Positions 43,282-54,397 of a stretch of DNA of 64,000 bases are shown piece by piece (position 1 is the stretch's first letter; every line of letters begins with the position of its first letter). The stretch is from Streptomyces massasporeus (GTDB taxonomy: Bacteria; Actinomycetota; Actinomycetes; Streptomycetales; Streptomycetaceae), in the NCBI RefSeq assembly GCF_014648995.1, contig NZ_BMSE01000001.1, forward strand, positions 1,041,968-1,105,967, written 5' to 3'. The translations under genes were made by a program, and so were the position numbers. The notes beneath the pieces were generated by a model. The model worked only from the letters and a program-made list of their open reading frames with translations, was not told the origin of the DNA and did not search any database.

Positions 43282-44568
43282 CTACTGGATGCTCCTCAGA
43301 GCGTTCTCGAGGATCGCGGCGCCCTCCTCGGCCTCCGCGACGTTGAGGGACAGCGGCGGCGCGACGCGCAGCGAACTGGTGTTGTGCCCGCCGCCCTTGC
43401 CGATCAGCAGGCCGCCCTGGCGGGCCGCCTCCAGCACGGCCGCCGCGGTCCGCGGATCGGCCTCGTCGGTCCCCGGTTTCGTGATCTCGATGCCGATCAT
43501 CAGCCCGCGTCCGCGTACCTCGCGTACGGCCGGGACCTGCGCGGCGACGGCCCGCAGCCGCTCGATGAGCAGACCGCCGACGCGCCGGGCGTTGCCCTGG
43601 AGGTCGTGTTCCAGCAGGTAGTTGAGGTTGGCGAGGCCCGCGGCCATGGTGATCTGGGTGCCGCCGAAGGTGGAGATGCTGTTGGAGTCCAGGCAGTTCA
43701 TGATCTCGGAGCGGGCGACGACCCCGCCGATGGACATGCCGTTGCCGATGCCCTTGGCGAAGGTCATGATGTCGGGCGGTCCGCTCCGCCCGTGGGCCTG
43801 CCAGCCCCAGAAGTGCTCGCCGGTGCGGCCCCAGCCGGTCTGCACCTCGTCGGCGATCCACAGGATGCCGCGCTCGTGCAGCACCTCGCGGAAGGCGGCG
43901 TACAGCCCGTCCGGCGGCGCGGTGAACCCGCCGACGCCCTGGACGGGTTCGGCGATCAGCGCGGCCGGCGCGCGGGTGTGGCCGAGCAGGTCCTTCAGGT
44001 CCTCGACGCAGGCGGCGATGTAGGCGTCGTCGCTGAGGGAGGCGAACGGGCCGCGGGTGCGCACGCCGCCGTGGACGTACAGCGTCTGGAGCGGGGACAG
44101 CGAGGTCGGCGACCAGCCGCTGTTGCCGGTGATGCCGACGGCGCTGAAGGAGCGGCCGTGGTAGCTGTTGCGCATCGCGAGGATCGTGTTGCTGCGCCGG
44201 TACGCCGTGGCCAGCAGCAGGGCGGTGTCGTTGGCCTCGGTGCCGGACGTGGTGAAGAAGACGCGGGCGTCCGGGATGCCGCTCAACTGGCTGATGCGCT
44301 CGGCGAGTTCGACCATCGGGCGGTTGAGGTAGAGGGTCGAGGAGTGGATGATCCGCCCGGCCTGCTCGCTCACCGCCTTGGTCACCTCGGGCAGCGCGTG
44401 CGCCGTCATGGTGGTGAGGATGCCGCCGAAGAAGTCGAGGTACCGGTTGCCCTGGGCGTCCCAGACGTGGCGGCCCTCGCCGTGGGTGAGCTCGAGGGGC
44501 TCCTCGTAGTAGAGGGCGAGCCAGTCGGGGAGCACGGCCCGGTGGCGGCCCAGGAGGTCGTTGGTCAC
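43282..44568 (-). CDS. Class III omega-aminotransferase (AGXT2-like)
   Basis: A 428-residue PLP-dependent aminotransferase. Landmarks: YLDFFGGILTTMTAHA, FFTTSGTEANDTALLLATAY, the PLP Asp in ILWIADEVQTGWGRTG, and the PLP-binding Lys in DIMTFAKGIGNG. Enzymes of this group transaminate beta-alanine, beta-aminoisobutyrate or alanine-glyoxylate. In this cluster the beta-amino acid freed from pyrimidines is the natural substrate. Its GTG overlaps the stop of the preceding nitrilase gene (GTGA), so the two are translationally coupled. Confidence 0.92.
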   Translation of the reverse strand: MTNDLLGRHRAVLPDWLALYYEEPLELTHGEGRHVWDAQGNRYLDFFGGILTTMTAHALPEVTKAVSEQAGRIIHSSTLYLNRPMVELAERISQLSGIPDARVFFTTSGTEANDTALLLATAYRRSNTILAMRNSYHGRSFSAVGITGNSGWSPTSLSPLQTLYVHGGVRTRGPFASLSDDAYIAACVEDLKDLLGHTRAPAALIAEPVQGVGGFTAPPDGLYAAFREVLHERGILWIADEVQTGWGRTGEHFWGWQAHGRSGPPDIMTFAKGIGNGMSIGGVVARSEIMNCLDSNSISTFGGTQITMAAGLANLNYLLEHDLQGNARRVGGLLIERLRAVAAQVPAVREVRGRGLMIGIEITKPGTDEADPRTAAAVLEAARQGGLLIGKGGGHNTSSLRVAPPLSLNVAEAEEGAAILENALRSIQ

Positions 44569-45407
44569 GGCTGCACCAGCCCTTCGTAGGCGTCGGGGCG
44601 GCGGTCGCGGTAGAAGGCCCACGTCTGCCGTACCTCTTCGATGAGGTCGAGGTCGATGTCCCGGATCACGAGCTCCTCCTCGCTGTCGCTGGCGACGTCC
44701 CCGACGAACTGCCCGCGCGGGTCGACGAAGTAGCTCGTGCCGTAGAAGTCGTTGTCGCCGTACTCCTCCTGCCCGACGCGGTTGATCGCGGCGATGTAGT
44801 ACCCGTTGGCGACGGCGGCGGCGGGCTGCTCCAGCCGCCACAGGTGGGAGGACAGGCTCCGGTGGGTCGCCGAGGGGTTGTAGACCAGCTGGGCCCCGGC
44901 AAGGCCGAGCTGCCGCCAGCCCTCCGGGAAGTGGCGGTCGTAGCAGATGTACACGCCGACCCGGCCGGCCGCGGTGTCGAAGACGGGCCAGCCGAGGTTC
45001 CCGGGCTTGAAGTAGAACTTCTCGCGGAAGCCCTTGAGCTGGGGGATGTGGTGCTTGCGGTACTTGCCGAGGTAGGTGCCGTCGGCGTCGATCACGGCCG
45101 CGGTGTTGTAGTAGAAGCCGGGCTGCTCCGCCTCGAACACCGGCGCGACGATCACCATGCCGGTCTCGCGCGCGAGCGCCCGCATGCGCCGTACGGTCGG
45201 CCCGTCGGGGACGGGCTCGGCCCAGCGGTAGTGCTCCGGCTCCTCGACCTGACAGAAGTAGGGGCTGTTGAAGACTTCCTGGAAACCGATGATCTTCGCG
45301 CCCCGGCGGGCCGCCTCGCGGGCGTGCTCCTCGTGTTTCGCCACCATGGACTCGGTGTCGCCGGTCCAGGTGGCCTGGACCAGTGCGGCACGTACGACGT
45401 TGGCCAT
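44565..45407 (-). CDS. Nitrilase-superfamily beta-ureidopropionase-like amidohydrolase (paralogue 2)
   Basis: A 280-residue carbon-nitrogen hydrolase with triad Glu44 (GFQEVFNSPYF), Lys118 (KYRKHHIPQ) and Cys155 (VYICYDRHFPEG), in the same register as paralogue 1. First gene of the leftward operon and coupled to the aminotransferase, so this copy is the better candidate for N-carbamoyl-beta-alanine, with paralogue 1 perhaps taking hydantoin-derived substrates. ATG reading MANVVRAALVQ follows AGGAGCAGC. Confidence 0.92.
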   Translation of the reverse strand: MANVVRAALVQATWTGDTESMVAKHEEHAREAARRGAKIIGFQEVFNSPYFCQVEEPEHYRWAEPVPDGPTVRRMRALARETGMVIVAPVFEAEQPGFYYNTAAVIDADGTYLGKYRKHHIPQLKGFREKFYFKPGNLGWPVFDTAAGRVGVYICYDRHFPEGWRQLGLAGAQLVYNPSATHRSLSSHLWRLEQPAAAVANGYYIAAINRVGQEEYGDNDFYGTSYFVDPRGQFVGDVASDSEEELVIRDIDLDLIEEVRQTWAFYRDRRPDAYEGLVQP

Positions 45408-45482
45408 GAGCTGCTCCTTCGACGCGACGTCTGCGCCTCTACGCCCGTAGAAGCGGGCCGTAGAGCCACGAACGTAAGCCTC

Positions 45483-45498
45483 TGGCACGGGGTTGCCA
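45483..45498. promoter_or_regulatory. Inverted repeat before the pyrimidine/hydantoin operon
   Basis: TGGCA and TGCCA are separated by 6 nt about 75 bp before the first gene of the operon. On the minus strand the left part reads TTGGCA and is followed 16 nt later by TTACGT, a possible -35/-10 pair overlapping the repeat. PucR or a global nitrogen regulator could bind here. Confidence 0.35.
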
Positions 45499-45577
45499 AG
45501 ACCATCGTCGCCAACCCGCGGGGCATTGCGCGATTCACACTCCTGTGGGTGAGTCGCCTGGGGCTCAGACCCGCCGG

Positions 45578-47776
45578 TCAGGCGGCGAATCCGGCGACCC
45601 GCAGGGCGTGCACGAGATCCCAGCGCCGCTCGTCCGACACGCCCTGGGCGGCCTCCAGCAGGAGCGGCACGAGGCGCCGCGGATCGGGCTCTGCGCTGCG
45701 GGCGGCCTCCTCGGGGGTACGGGCCCTGACGTACGCGTCGAGCAGAACGCGCACCTCGCGGTAGCGCCTTTCGGCGGCCAGTCCGAGGACGGCCTCTCCG
45801 ACCTCGCCCGGGGGCCGCGCGACCCCCTGCCGCAGCATCTGCTGCCCGTCCCCCGCCCGCCCGGCCTCGACCAGCGCGTCGGCGGCGGCGACCAGCCGTC
45901 CCGCGGGCAGCGAGGCGGCCTCCCACAGCAGCGTCTGCCAGTCGGCGTCCAGCCCGGCGAGGTGCAGCCGCTCCGCGAGCAGCGGAAACCGGCCGGGCTC
46001 CCACGAGGCGACCTCGGCAAGCAACGCGTGAGCCTCCCCGCTGCGCCCCTCACCGCGCAGCCGGGCCAGCAGGTCGACGGTCCGCCCGACCTCGGCCAGG
46101 TCCACGGCCCCGACCGCACCGCCCTCCCGCATCGGCGGCTCCACCACGTCCTCCTCGCCGGCCCCGGCGAAACGCGCACCCCGGGGAGTACGGCCGGGGG
46201 CCACGGGGGCGGGTGCGGGAGCGGGCAGGGTCGGTACGACAGCGGGCGGCACGACGACGGGCACGGCCTCCTCATCGGCCATCCCGGCGAAACGAGCACT
46301 GCCGCGCCGGCGTTTGCGGGGTTTGGGGGCGGAGGGTTCAGGGGCTGGGGCGCTCAGCCCCTCGGACATGCCGTCCGCGAGGACTCCCCCGGGCCCACCC
46401 CGGCCGACGGGACGCTCCTGGACCCGCCGCCCGGCCTCGGCCCCGTCCGGGACGGTGAATGGGTCGGGAATGGCCCCGACGGCGACGTCACCGGAGCCGG
46501 ACCGGCCTGCGGGGTGCTGCAGGCCGGGCCACGCCGCCTCGGTCCCGGCGGGGGCGGCGAACCCGTCGGATGTCGCCCTGGCGGCGGCCTCACCGGGGCC
46601 GGACCGGCTTGCCGGGTGCTGCAGGCCGGGCCACGCCGCCTCCGCCCCATCCGGGGCGGTGAATGGGTCGGGGGTTGCCCCCGCAGCGACGTCACCGGGG
46701 CCGGACCGGCTTGCCGGGTGCTGCAGGCCGGGCCACGCCGCCTCGGCCCCGGCGGGGGCGGTGGGCCCGTCGGATGTCGCCCTGGCGGCGGCCTCACCCG
46801 AGCCGGACCGGCTTGCCGAGCGCTGTTGTGCCTGCCACCCCACACCGGAACCGGCCGGGTGGGTGAACTCCTCGGGGGTGGCCCCGGCGGCGGGTTCTCC
46901 GAAGGCGCTACGGCTCTGCGGGTACTGCCGGGCGGGCCATCCGGTCTCCCGGGCGACGGTGCCGGAGCGGCCTGAGGGTCCCGGGGCCGGGCCGGGTGCG
47001 ACACTCGTGGCCGCCTCTCCGGACACGCCTCGGGCCGCCGGGCGGTGCCCGCCGGGCCCCCCGGCCTCCGGGTCGGCAGCGCCGTACCGGCTCGTCGCCG
47101 GCGAGCCCGTGCCGCCGCGCTGCGAAGCGGCAACCGCCGAGCCCGTGGCGCCGCGCTGCGAAGCGGCAACCGGCGATCCCGCCCCGGCACCACGCAGTCC
47201 GGTACCGTCGCCCCACTCCGCCGGGGGCACACCCCGCTCTCCCCACTCCGCGGGGGCCACCCCCCGCTCGCGCCGGTCGACGTGAGCCATCCGTGCCCGG
47301 AGCTCCGCGCAGCGGGCCGCGGCGCGTTCGTGGTCGTCGCGTGCCCAGGCCAGGTCCAGGCGCAGGGCGTCGGCCTGTTCGGGGGTCGTGGCCGAGGTCA
47401 GGTGGCGGGCGAGGGCGGCCTGGCGTTCGGCGGCGTACTTCTGTTCGCGGAGCATGACGTCGAGGCGGTCGCCGAGGGCGTCGCGGCCCCCGGGCCGGGT
47501 GTCGTACACGGCGAGCGCGGCGGCGTGCAGGGCGCGGGCGCGCTCCGTCTCCGGGCCGGCTCCGCCCGGGCCGTACTGCCCGGCGAGGTCCTGCAGCAGC
47601 GCCTCGACCACGTCCCAGGGCGGCATGTCACGCCCGTCGAGGCAGGCCCGCATGCCCTCCGGGTCGCGCTGCCAGAACACCGCGCACCAGCCGCCGGACG
47701 GATCGAGGCGTGCCAGCAGGCCGTCCAGGTAGGTCGCGAACTCGCCGACTTCAGCCGGGAGTTGATCCGCCGCCAT
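45578..47776 (-). CDS. Hypothetical protein with 34-residue internal repeats
   Basis: A 732-residue soluble protein that I cannot name. The N-terminal 170 residues (FWQRDPEGMRACLDGRDMPP ... ARARALHAAALAVYDTRP) and the C-terminal 170 residues (TVDLLARLRGEGRSGEAHAL ... RWDLVHALRVAGF) look folded and helical. The C-terminal part resembles repeat-type helical scaffolds. Between them is a long Pro/Ala/Gly-rich linker containing four roughly 34-residue repeats (AAWPGLQHPASRSGPGD type). It lies just downstream of a small XRE regulator gene on the same strand, a pairing that suggests regulator and partner. No signal or membrane segments. Confidence 0.7.
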   Translation of the reverse strand: MAADQLPAEVGEFATYLDGLLARLDPSGGWCAVFWQRDPEGMRACLDGRDMPPWDVVEALLQDLAGQYGPGGAGPETERARALHAAALAVYDTRPGGRDALGDRLDVMLREQKYAAERQAALARHLTSATTPEQADALRLDLAWARDDHERAAARCAELRARMAHVDRRERGVAPAEWGERGVPPAEWGDGTGLRGAGAGSPVAASQRGATGSAVAASQRGGTGSPATSRYGAADPEAGGPGGHRPAARGVSGEAATSVAPGPAPGPSGRSGTVARETGWPARQYPQSRSAFGEPAAGATPEEFTHPAGSGVGWQAQQRSASRSGSGEAAARATSDGPTAPAGAEAAWPGLQHPASRSGPGDVAAGATPDPFTAPDGAEAAWPGLQHPASRSGPGEAAARATSDGFAAPAGTEAAWPGLQHPAGRSGSGDVAVGAIPDPFTVPDGAEAGRRVQERPVGRGGPGGVLADGMSEGLSAPAPEPSAPKPRKRRRGSARFAGMADEEAVPVVVPPAVVPTLPAPAPAPVAPGRTPRGARFAGAGEEDVVEPPMREGGAVGAVDLAEVGRTVDLLARLRGEGRSGEAHALLAEVASWEPGRFPLLAERLHLAGLDADWQTLLWEAASLPAGRLVAAADALVEAGRAGDGQQMLRQGVARPPGEVGEAVLGLAAERRYREVRVLLDAYVRARTPEEAARSAEPDPRRLVPLLLEAAQGVSDERRWDLVHALRVAGFAA
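46440..46860 (-). repeat. 102-bp in-frame tandem repeats
   Basis: The plus-strand string GGTGCTGCAGGCCGGGCCAC recurs at 46513, 46615 and 46717, exactly 102 bp apart, with a degraded fourth unit at about 46819. The period is 34 codons, so copy-number change would keep the reading frame. Confidence 0.85.
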
Positions 47777-47874
47777 CGCTCAACTCCCGTGAGGCCGGAG
47801 CATTCCGCCCCGTAGGCAACACCAGTCGTGTTACGGACGTGCTACGGGGAGTTTTCACACGCGGCGCGGGTTCC

Positions 47875-48126
47875 TCAGAGGGGCACCAGCACGCATTGTC
47901 CGGCCAGGTCGTCCATGGACAGCCCGAGGACTCCGGCCAGCGCGGCCACCGTGAAGAAGGCCGGGGTCGGGGCCCGGCCGGTCTCGATCTTCCGGAGGGT
48001 CTCCGCGGAGATGCCCGCGCTCGCCGCGATCTCCGTCATACTCCGGCCACCACGCGCTTCACGCAGCAGCTTGCCGAGCCGCTCGCCGCGTTCGCGCTCT
48101 TCGGGGGTGAGAGGGGTGCGCACCAT
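47875..48126 (-). CDS. Small XRE-family HTH regulator
   Basis: An 83-residue protein made almost wholly of an XRE helix-turn-helix (RSMTEIAASAGISAETLRKI ETGR at about residues 29-51, then PAFFTVAALAGVLGLSMDDL). It has no ligand domain, so it probably works with a partner protein or responds to abundance. It is divergent from map, with a palindrome ATACCGGTAT between the two genes. The repeat-rich gene follows on the same strand after about 100 bp. Confidence 0.88.
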   Translation of the reverse strand: MVRTPLTPEERERGERLGKLLREARGGRSMTEIAASAGISAETLRKIETGRAPTPAFFTVAALAGVLGLSMDDLAGQCVLVPL

Positions 48127-48138
48127 ACCCCCATTCTA

Positions 48139-48148
48139 ATACCGGTAT
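48139..48148. promoter_or_regulatory. Palindrome ATACCGGTAT between XRE gene and map
   Basis: A perfect 10-bp dyad lies in the 32-bp gap between divergent starts. The flanks CTA on the left and AG on the right extend the symmetry imperfectly. The gap is AT-rich for this genome, so promoter elements probably overlap it. Confidence 0.5.
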
Positions 48149-48158
48149 AGTAATTGGC

Positions 48159-48926
48159 ATGGTGGAGCTGAAGACAGACACTTCTATCGACGCGATGTAC
48201 GAAGCGGGCCAGGTCGTCGCCCGGGCCCTGACGGCCGCGCAGGAGGCCGCCGACGTGGGCGTCTCCCTGCTGGAGCTGGACGAGGTGGCGCACGGCGTGC
48301 TGCGCGAGGCGGGCGCGACCTCGCCCTTCCTGGGATACCGGCCGTCCTTCGCGCCGACCCCCTTCCCCGCCGTCCTGTGCGTCTCGGTCAACGACGCGAT
48401 CGTGCACGGCATCCCGGACCGCTACCGCCTGCGCGACGGCGACCTGGTCTCCATCGACTTCGGCGCCGAACTGGGCGGCTGGGTCGGCGACTCGGCGCTC
48501 AGCTTCGTCGTGGGCACCCCGCGCGAGGCGGACCTCCGCCTGATCGATGCCGCCGAGCGGGCCCTCGCGGCCGGCATCGAGGCCGCCGTCGTGGGCAACC
48601 GCATCGGCGACATCGCCCACGCGATCGGCACGATCTGCCGCGGCGCCGGCTACGGCATCCCGGACGGCTTCGGCGGCCACGGCATCGGCCGCCGTATGCA
48701 CGAGGACCCCGGGGTGCCCAACGAGGGCCGCCCGGGGCGGGGGATGCGGCTCCGGCACGGCATGGTGCTGGCGATCGAACCCATGGTCGTCGCGGGCGGC
48801 ACGGACGACTACCACGCGGCTCCCGACGGCTGGACCCTGAAGACGAACGACGGCTCCCGCGCGGCCCACGCGGAGCACACGGTGGCGATCACGGACTCGG
48901 GACCGAGGATCCTGACCGCACGCTGA
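48159..48926 (+). CDS. map: Type I methionine aminopeptidase
   Basis: A 255-residue metalloprotease that removes the initiator methionine. The five metal ligands are recognisable: Asp in SIDFGAEL and Asp in GWVGDSAL, His in GGHGIGRRMHEDP, Glu in AIEPMVVAG and Glu in HAEHTVAITDSG. Length is that of a type I enzyme without an N-terminal extension. Streptomyces usually carry more than one map gene; this one, away from secY/adk, is likely the accessory copy. Its start is only 19 bp from the palindrome, so the message may be nearly leaderless. Confidence 0.92.
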   Translation: MVELKTDTSIDAMYEAGQVVARALTAAQEAADVGVSLLELDEVAHGVLREAGATSPFLGYRPSFAPTPFPAVLCVSVNDAIVHGIPDRYRLRDGDLVSIDFGAELGGWVGDSALSFVVGTPREADLRLIDAAERALAAGIEAAVVGNRIGDIAHAIGTICRGAGYGIPDGFGGHGIGRRMHEDPGVPNEGRPGRGMRLRHGMVLAIEPMVVAGGTDDYHAAPDGWTLKTNDGSRAAHAEHTVAITDSGPRILTAR

Positions 48927-49105
48927 CCTACGCCGGAATTACCCGGATACATCCCGAAGGTGCCCCTCGCCGACGATCGTGCGAAGGTGTTCTACGAGCG
49001 CGCCCCAGGTGTAACCGCCTGCCACCCGGGTTACCCGACCCCGGCACGTCGACCAGCGAGGGCGTCCCCCGCCCGCGCGCCGGGGACGCCGGGAACGGAA
49101 GGCCC

Positions 49106-51640
<2,535 letters not shown>

Positions 51641-51679
51641 GGGGCGCGGGGAACTGCGCGACGAGCCCCCACGCACCCG
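51641..51679 (+). repeat. Streptomyces-type intergenic repeat, copy 2
   Basis: GGGGCGCGGGGAACTGCGCG then ACGAGCCCCC directly follows the clpC-like stop codon. This form is widespread after Streptomyces genes and folds into a GC-rich hairpin, so it probably serves as the terminator between two convergent genes. It is related to copy 1 at 40596. Confidence 0.6.
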
Positions 51680-51688
51680 CACACGGCG

Positions 51689-53491
51689 TCATCGCACAGG
51701 CCGCACCACCATCGCCGACCCCCCACCCCGCCGCACGGTCTCAGCGGCTGCCAGCCACTTGCCGCCCGGCAGCCGCTGAACACCCGTGGCGGCACCGATC
51801 TCGGGGTTGGCCTTGAAGGAGTGCCCGATGGCCTCCAACTGCTTCCTGACATCACTGTCGAGACCGGGCTCCAGCTCGGTCTGCGCCGCGTTCCGCTGAC
51901 TCGCCCGGGGCGCCGCGATCGCGTCGACCAGCGGCAGCCCCCGGTCGACGAACCCGGTGAGCGTCTGCAGAACGGTCGTGATGATCGTCGCGCCACCCGG
52001 CGACCCCAGCGCCACCACGGGCTGGTGGTGCCGGTCCAGCACGATCGTCGGCGAGATCGACGACCGCGGCCGCTTGCCCGGCCCGGGCAGGTTCGGGTCG
52101 TGCACGGCAGGGTTCGCCGGGGCGAAGGAGAAGTCCGTCAGCTCGTTGTTGAGGATGAAGCCCCGCCCGGGGACCGTGATGCCGCTGCCGCCGGTCTGCT
52201 CGATGGTGAGGGTGTAGGCGACGACGTTGCCCCACTTGTCGGCCACCGTCAGGTGCGTGGTGCTGTCGCCCTCGTACGTCGTCGGGGCCGCCTTGTCCCC
52301 CGAGCCGCAGCGCGCGGGGTCGCGCGGGTCCCCCGGCGCCACGGGACTGGTGAGCACCGCGTCGTCCTTGATGAGGCACTCGCGCGAGTCGGCGAACCGC
52401 TGCGACAGCAGTTCCTTCGTCGGCACGTCCTCAAAGGCCGGGTCACCGACCCAGCGCCCCCGGTCCGCGAACGCGATCCGGCTCGCCTCGATGAAGCGGT
52501 GCAGGTACTTCGCCTTGCTCGCCTTGGACAGGTCGGTCCGCTCCAGGATGTTGAGCGCCTCACCGACGGTCGTACCGCCGGAGGAGGACGGCGCCATGGA
52601 GTAGACACCGAGGCCGCGGTACGAGGTCCGGGTGGGTGCCTGGAGCTTGGTGCGGTAGGCGGCCAGGTCCTTCGCGGTCAGGTCGCCGGGCCGGGCGTTC
52701 CAGCCCGAGCCGGGATCGACCGGCGGCTTGTTGACCGTGTCGACGATGTCCCGGCCGAGCCGGCCGCGGTAGATCGCGTCGACGCCCTTGTGCCCCAACT
52801 CCGCGTACGTGCGGGCGAGATCGGGGTTCTTGAAGGTGGAGCCGACGACGGGGAGCTGTCCGCCCGGCAGGAACAGGTCGGCGGTGTCCGGGAAGTAGCG
52901 GAAGCGCGCCTCGTTGGACGCCGTCTGCGAGCGGAAGGTCTCGTCGACGGTGAAACCGTCGCGCGCCAGCCGCTCGGCCGGCTTCAGGACACTCGCGAGC
53001 CGCTTGCTGCCCCACTGGTCGAGTGCCGTCTGCCAGGTGGCGGGCGTGCCCGGCGTGCCGACGCTCAGGCCGCTGCTGACGGCGTCGGCGAAGGCGAGGG
53101 GCTTGCCGTTCTCGAGGAACAGGTCCTTGTCGGCGCTCAGCGGGGCGGTCTCGCGGCCGTCGATGGTTCGTACCGTGCGGGACTTGGCGTCGTAGTACAC
53201 GAAGTAGCCGCCTCCGCCGATGCCGGCGGAGTAGGGCTCGGTGACGCCGAGCGCGGCGGCGGTGGCGACGGCGGCGTCGACGGCGTTGCCGCCCTTCCTC
53301 AGGACCTCGATGCCGGCGGCGGAGGCGTCGGGATCGACGCTCGAGACGGCGCCCCCGTAGCCGACGGCCAGCGGGGATTTCTCACCGCCGGCGCTCTGCG
53401 CGGCGGGTGGCGGCGCCGCCGCTCCCACCGACACCACCACGGCGGCCGAAACCGCCAGGACCGTCAGATTCCGCGGGACAGGGCGACGCAT
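51689..53491 (-). CDS. ggt: Secreted gamma-glutamyltransferase
   Basis: A 600-residue protein with an export signal (NLTVLAVSAAVVVSVGAAAP), then the Ggt fold: RKGGNAVDAAVATAAALGV, GGGGYFVYYDAKSRTVRTID, the self-cleavage and nucleophile site GDSTTHLTVADKWGNVV (Thr near residue 411) and the substrate-binding GSPGGATIITTVLQT. It splits glutathione and other gamma-glutamyl compounds outside the cell, freeing amino acids for uptake. ATG at 53491 is chosen because GGAGG is 5 nt upstream; a GTG two codons earlier is possible. It converges on the clpC-like gene. Confidence 0.93.
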   Translation of the reverse strand: MRRPVPRNLTVLAVSAAVVVSVGAAAPPPAAQSAGGEKSPLAVGYGGAVSSVDPDASAAGIEVLRKGGNAVDAAVATAAALGVTEPYSAGIGGGGYFVYYDAKSRTVRTIDGRETAPLSADKDLFLENGKPLAFADAVSSGLSVGTPGTPATWQTALDQWGSKRLASVLKPAERLARDGFTVDETFRSQTASNEARFRYFPDTADLFLPGGQLPVVGSTFKNPDLARTYAELGHKGVDAIYRGRLGRDIVDTVNKPPVDPGSGWNARPGDLTAKDLAAYRTKLQAPTRTSYRGLGVYSMAPSSSGGTTVGEALNILERTDLSKASKAKYLHRFIEASRIAFADRGRWVGDPAFEDVPTKELLSQRFADSRECLIKDDAVLTSPVAPGDPRDPARCGSGDKAAPTTYEGDSTTHLTVADKWGNVVAYTLTIEQTGGSGITVPGRGFILNNELTDFSFAPANPAVHDPNLPGPGKRPRSSISPTIVLDRHHQPVVALGSPGGATIITTVLQTLTGFVDRGLPLVDAIAAPRASQRNAAQTELEPGLDSDVRKQLEAIGHSFKANPEIGAATGVQRLPGGKWLAAAETVRRGGGSAMVVRPVR

Positions 53492-53595
53492 CCGCACCTC
53501 CAGTCAAAGGCCGTCCGCGCAGCTTAATTCATCGCCATGGGCGCGTCAGGCAGGCATCGAACACCGGTGCGTCGGGCCCGCTACCATGCGCGCCC

Positions 53596-54360
53596 ATGAA
53601 TGACGACGTGCGCAACATCGTTCTGGGTGTGGTCGCGGCGGGCATCAGTGCCGCGCTCGGCTGGGTGGCCCGCACCTACCTGTGGCGGCGCAAGCTCCGC
53701 CGGAAGCAGGCGTTCTTCGGGCTTCCGGACAACTCCGAGTCCCTGCTGGTGGTGAACCGGGGCGCGACCGGACCCGAACTCGCGGTGATGCGCTACGACG
53801 TGTTCGCCCTGCTCGAACTCGCCGCGCTGATCAAGGACTGCAACGCCCACGCCCAGATACTCCCGCACGACACGGCACGCCAGGGCTTCGGGGAGCGCAC
53901 CGAGTTCTGCGTGGGCGGCCCGGCGTCCAACCGCCGGATGGCGGCCCATCTGTCCTCCCTCCTGCCGGGGGTGCGGGTGAACGTCGACTCCGAACCGGGC
54001 CCGGATCGCGGCTCGTTCCTCGTGGGCACGGAGCGCTACCGCGTGGAGAACGGCAGGGAGGAGTACGCGCTGCTCGCCCGGCTCACGGCGGAGCGCAGCC
54101 AGAACACCCGTCCCGTGTTCCTGTTCTGCGGCCAGACGTCGATCACCAACCAGGCGACCACGCGTTACCTGGCCCGCAACCACGAGCGCCTGACCCGCAA
54201 GTACGGCAACAGCTCGTTCGTCCTACTGCTGAAGGTGATCAACTCTCAGGCGTACGGCCCGGACGTCGTCGAACTGGTGGAGGACGTGACGCGGCCGGCG
54301 CAGACCCCGCTGCCCGCCGCGACACCCGCCGCTCCACGCAACTCCCACCGGCCCTCCTGA
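53596..54360 (+). CDS. Membrane-anchored hypothetical protein
   Basis: A 254-residue protein with one N-terminal hydrophobic helix (VLGVVAAGISAALGWVARTY, about residues 9-28) followed by Arg/Lys-rich WRRKLRRKQ, so the remaining 220 residues should be in the cytosol. The body contains GPELAVMRYDVFALLELAAL, FCVGGPASNRRMAAHLSSLL, and VFLFCGQTSITNQATTRYLA, a pattern I know only as a conserved streptomycete family, perhaps a Rossmann-like nucleotide-binding fold. Function unknown. It lies between a divergent ggt gene and the CocE-like gene. Confidence 0.75.
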   Translation: MNDDVRNIVLGVVAAGISAALGWVARTYLWRRKLRRKQAFFGLPDNSESLLVVNRGATGPELAVMRYDVFALLELAALIKDCNAHAQILPHDTARQGFGERTEFCVGGPASNRRMAAHLSSLLPGVRVNVDSEPGPDRGSFLVGTERYRVENGREEYALLARLTAERSQNTRPVFLFCGQTSITNQATTRYLARNHERLTRKYGNSSFVLLLKVINSQAYGPDVVELVEDVTRPAQTPLPAATPAAPRNSHRPS

Positions 54361-54397
54361 GTTCCTCCACTGCTCAACAATCGTTACTGGCACGTAA

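Noticed and set aside
41559..44589. Long plus-strand frames opposite the PucR and aminotransferase genes
   Set aside because: They mirror well-supported minus-strand genes, are rich in Gly/Arg/Val/Ala and show no family motif.
46440..46860. Regular repeats considered as a CRISPR array
   Set aside because: The units are contiguous 102-bp coding repeats without distinct spacers, and there are no cas genes.
45545..47285. Plus-strand Gly/Pro-rich frames opposite the repeat-bearing protein
   Set aside because: Low-complexity shadows of the 102-bp repeats; the minus frame has normal codon-position GC and folded ends.
48377..49105. Upstream extension of the clpC-like gene through map
   Set aside because: The added sequence is an alternate frame of map, Arg-rich, and the ATG at 49106 has a good ribosome binding site followed by the conserved N-domain.
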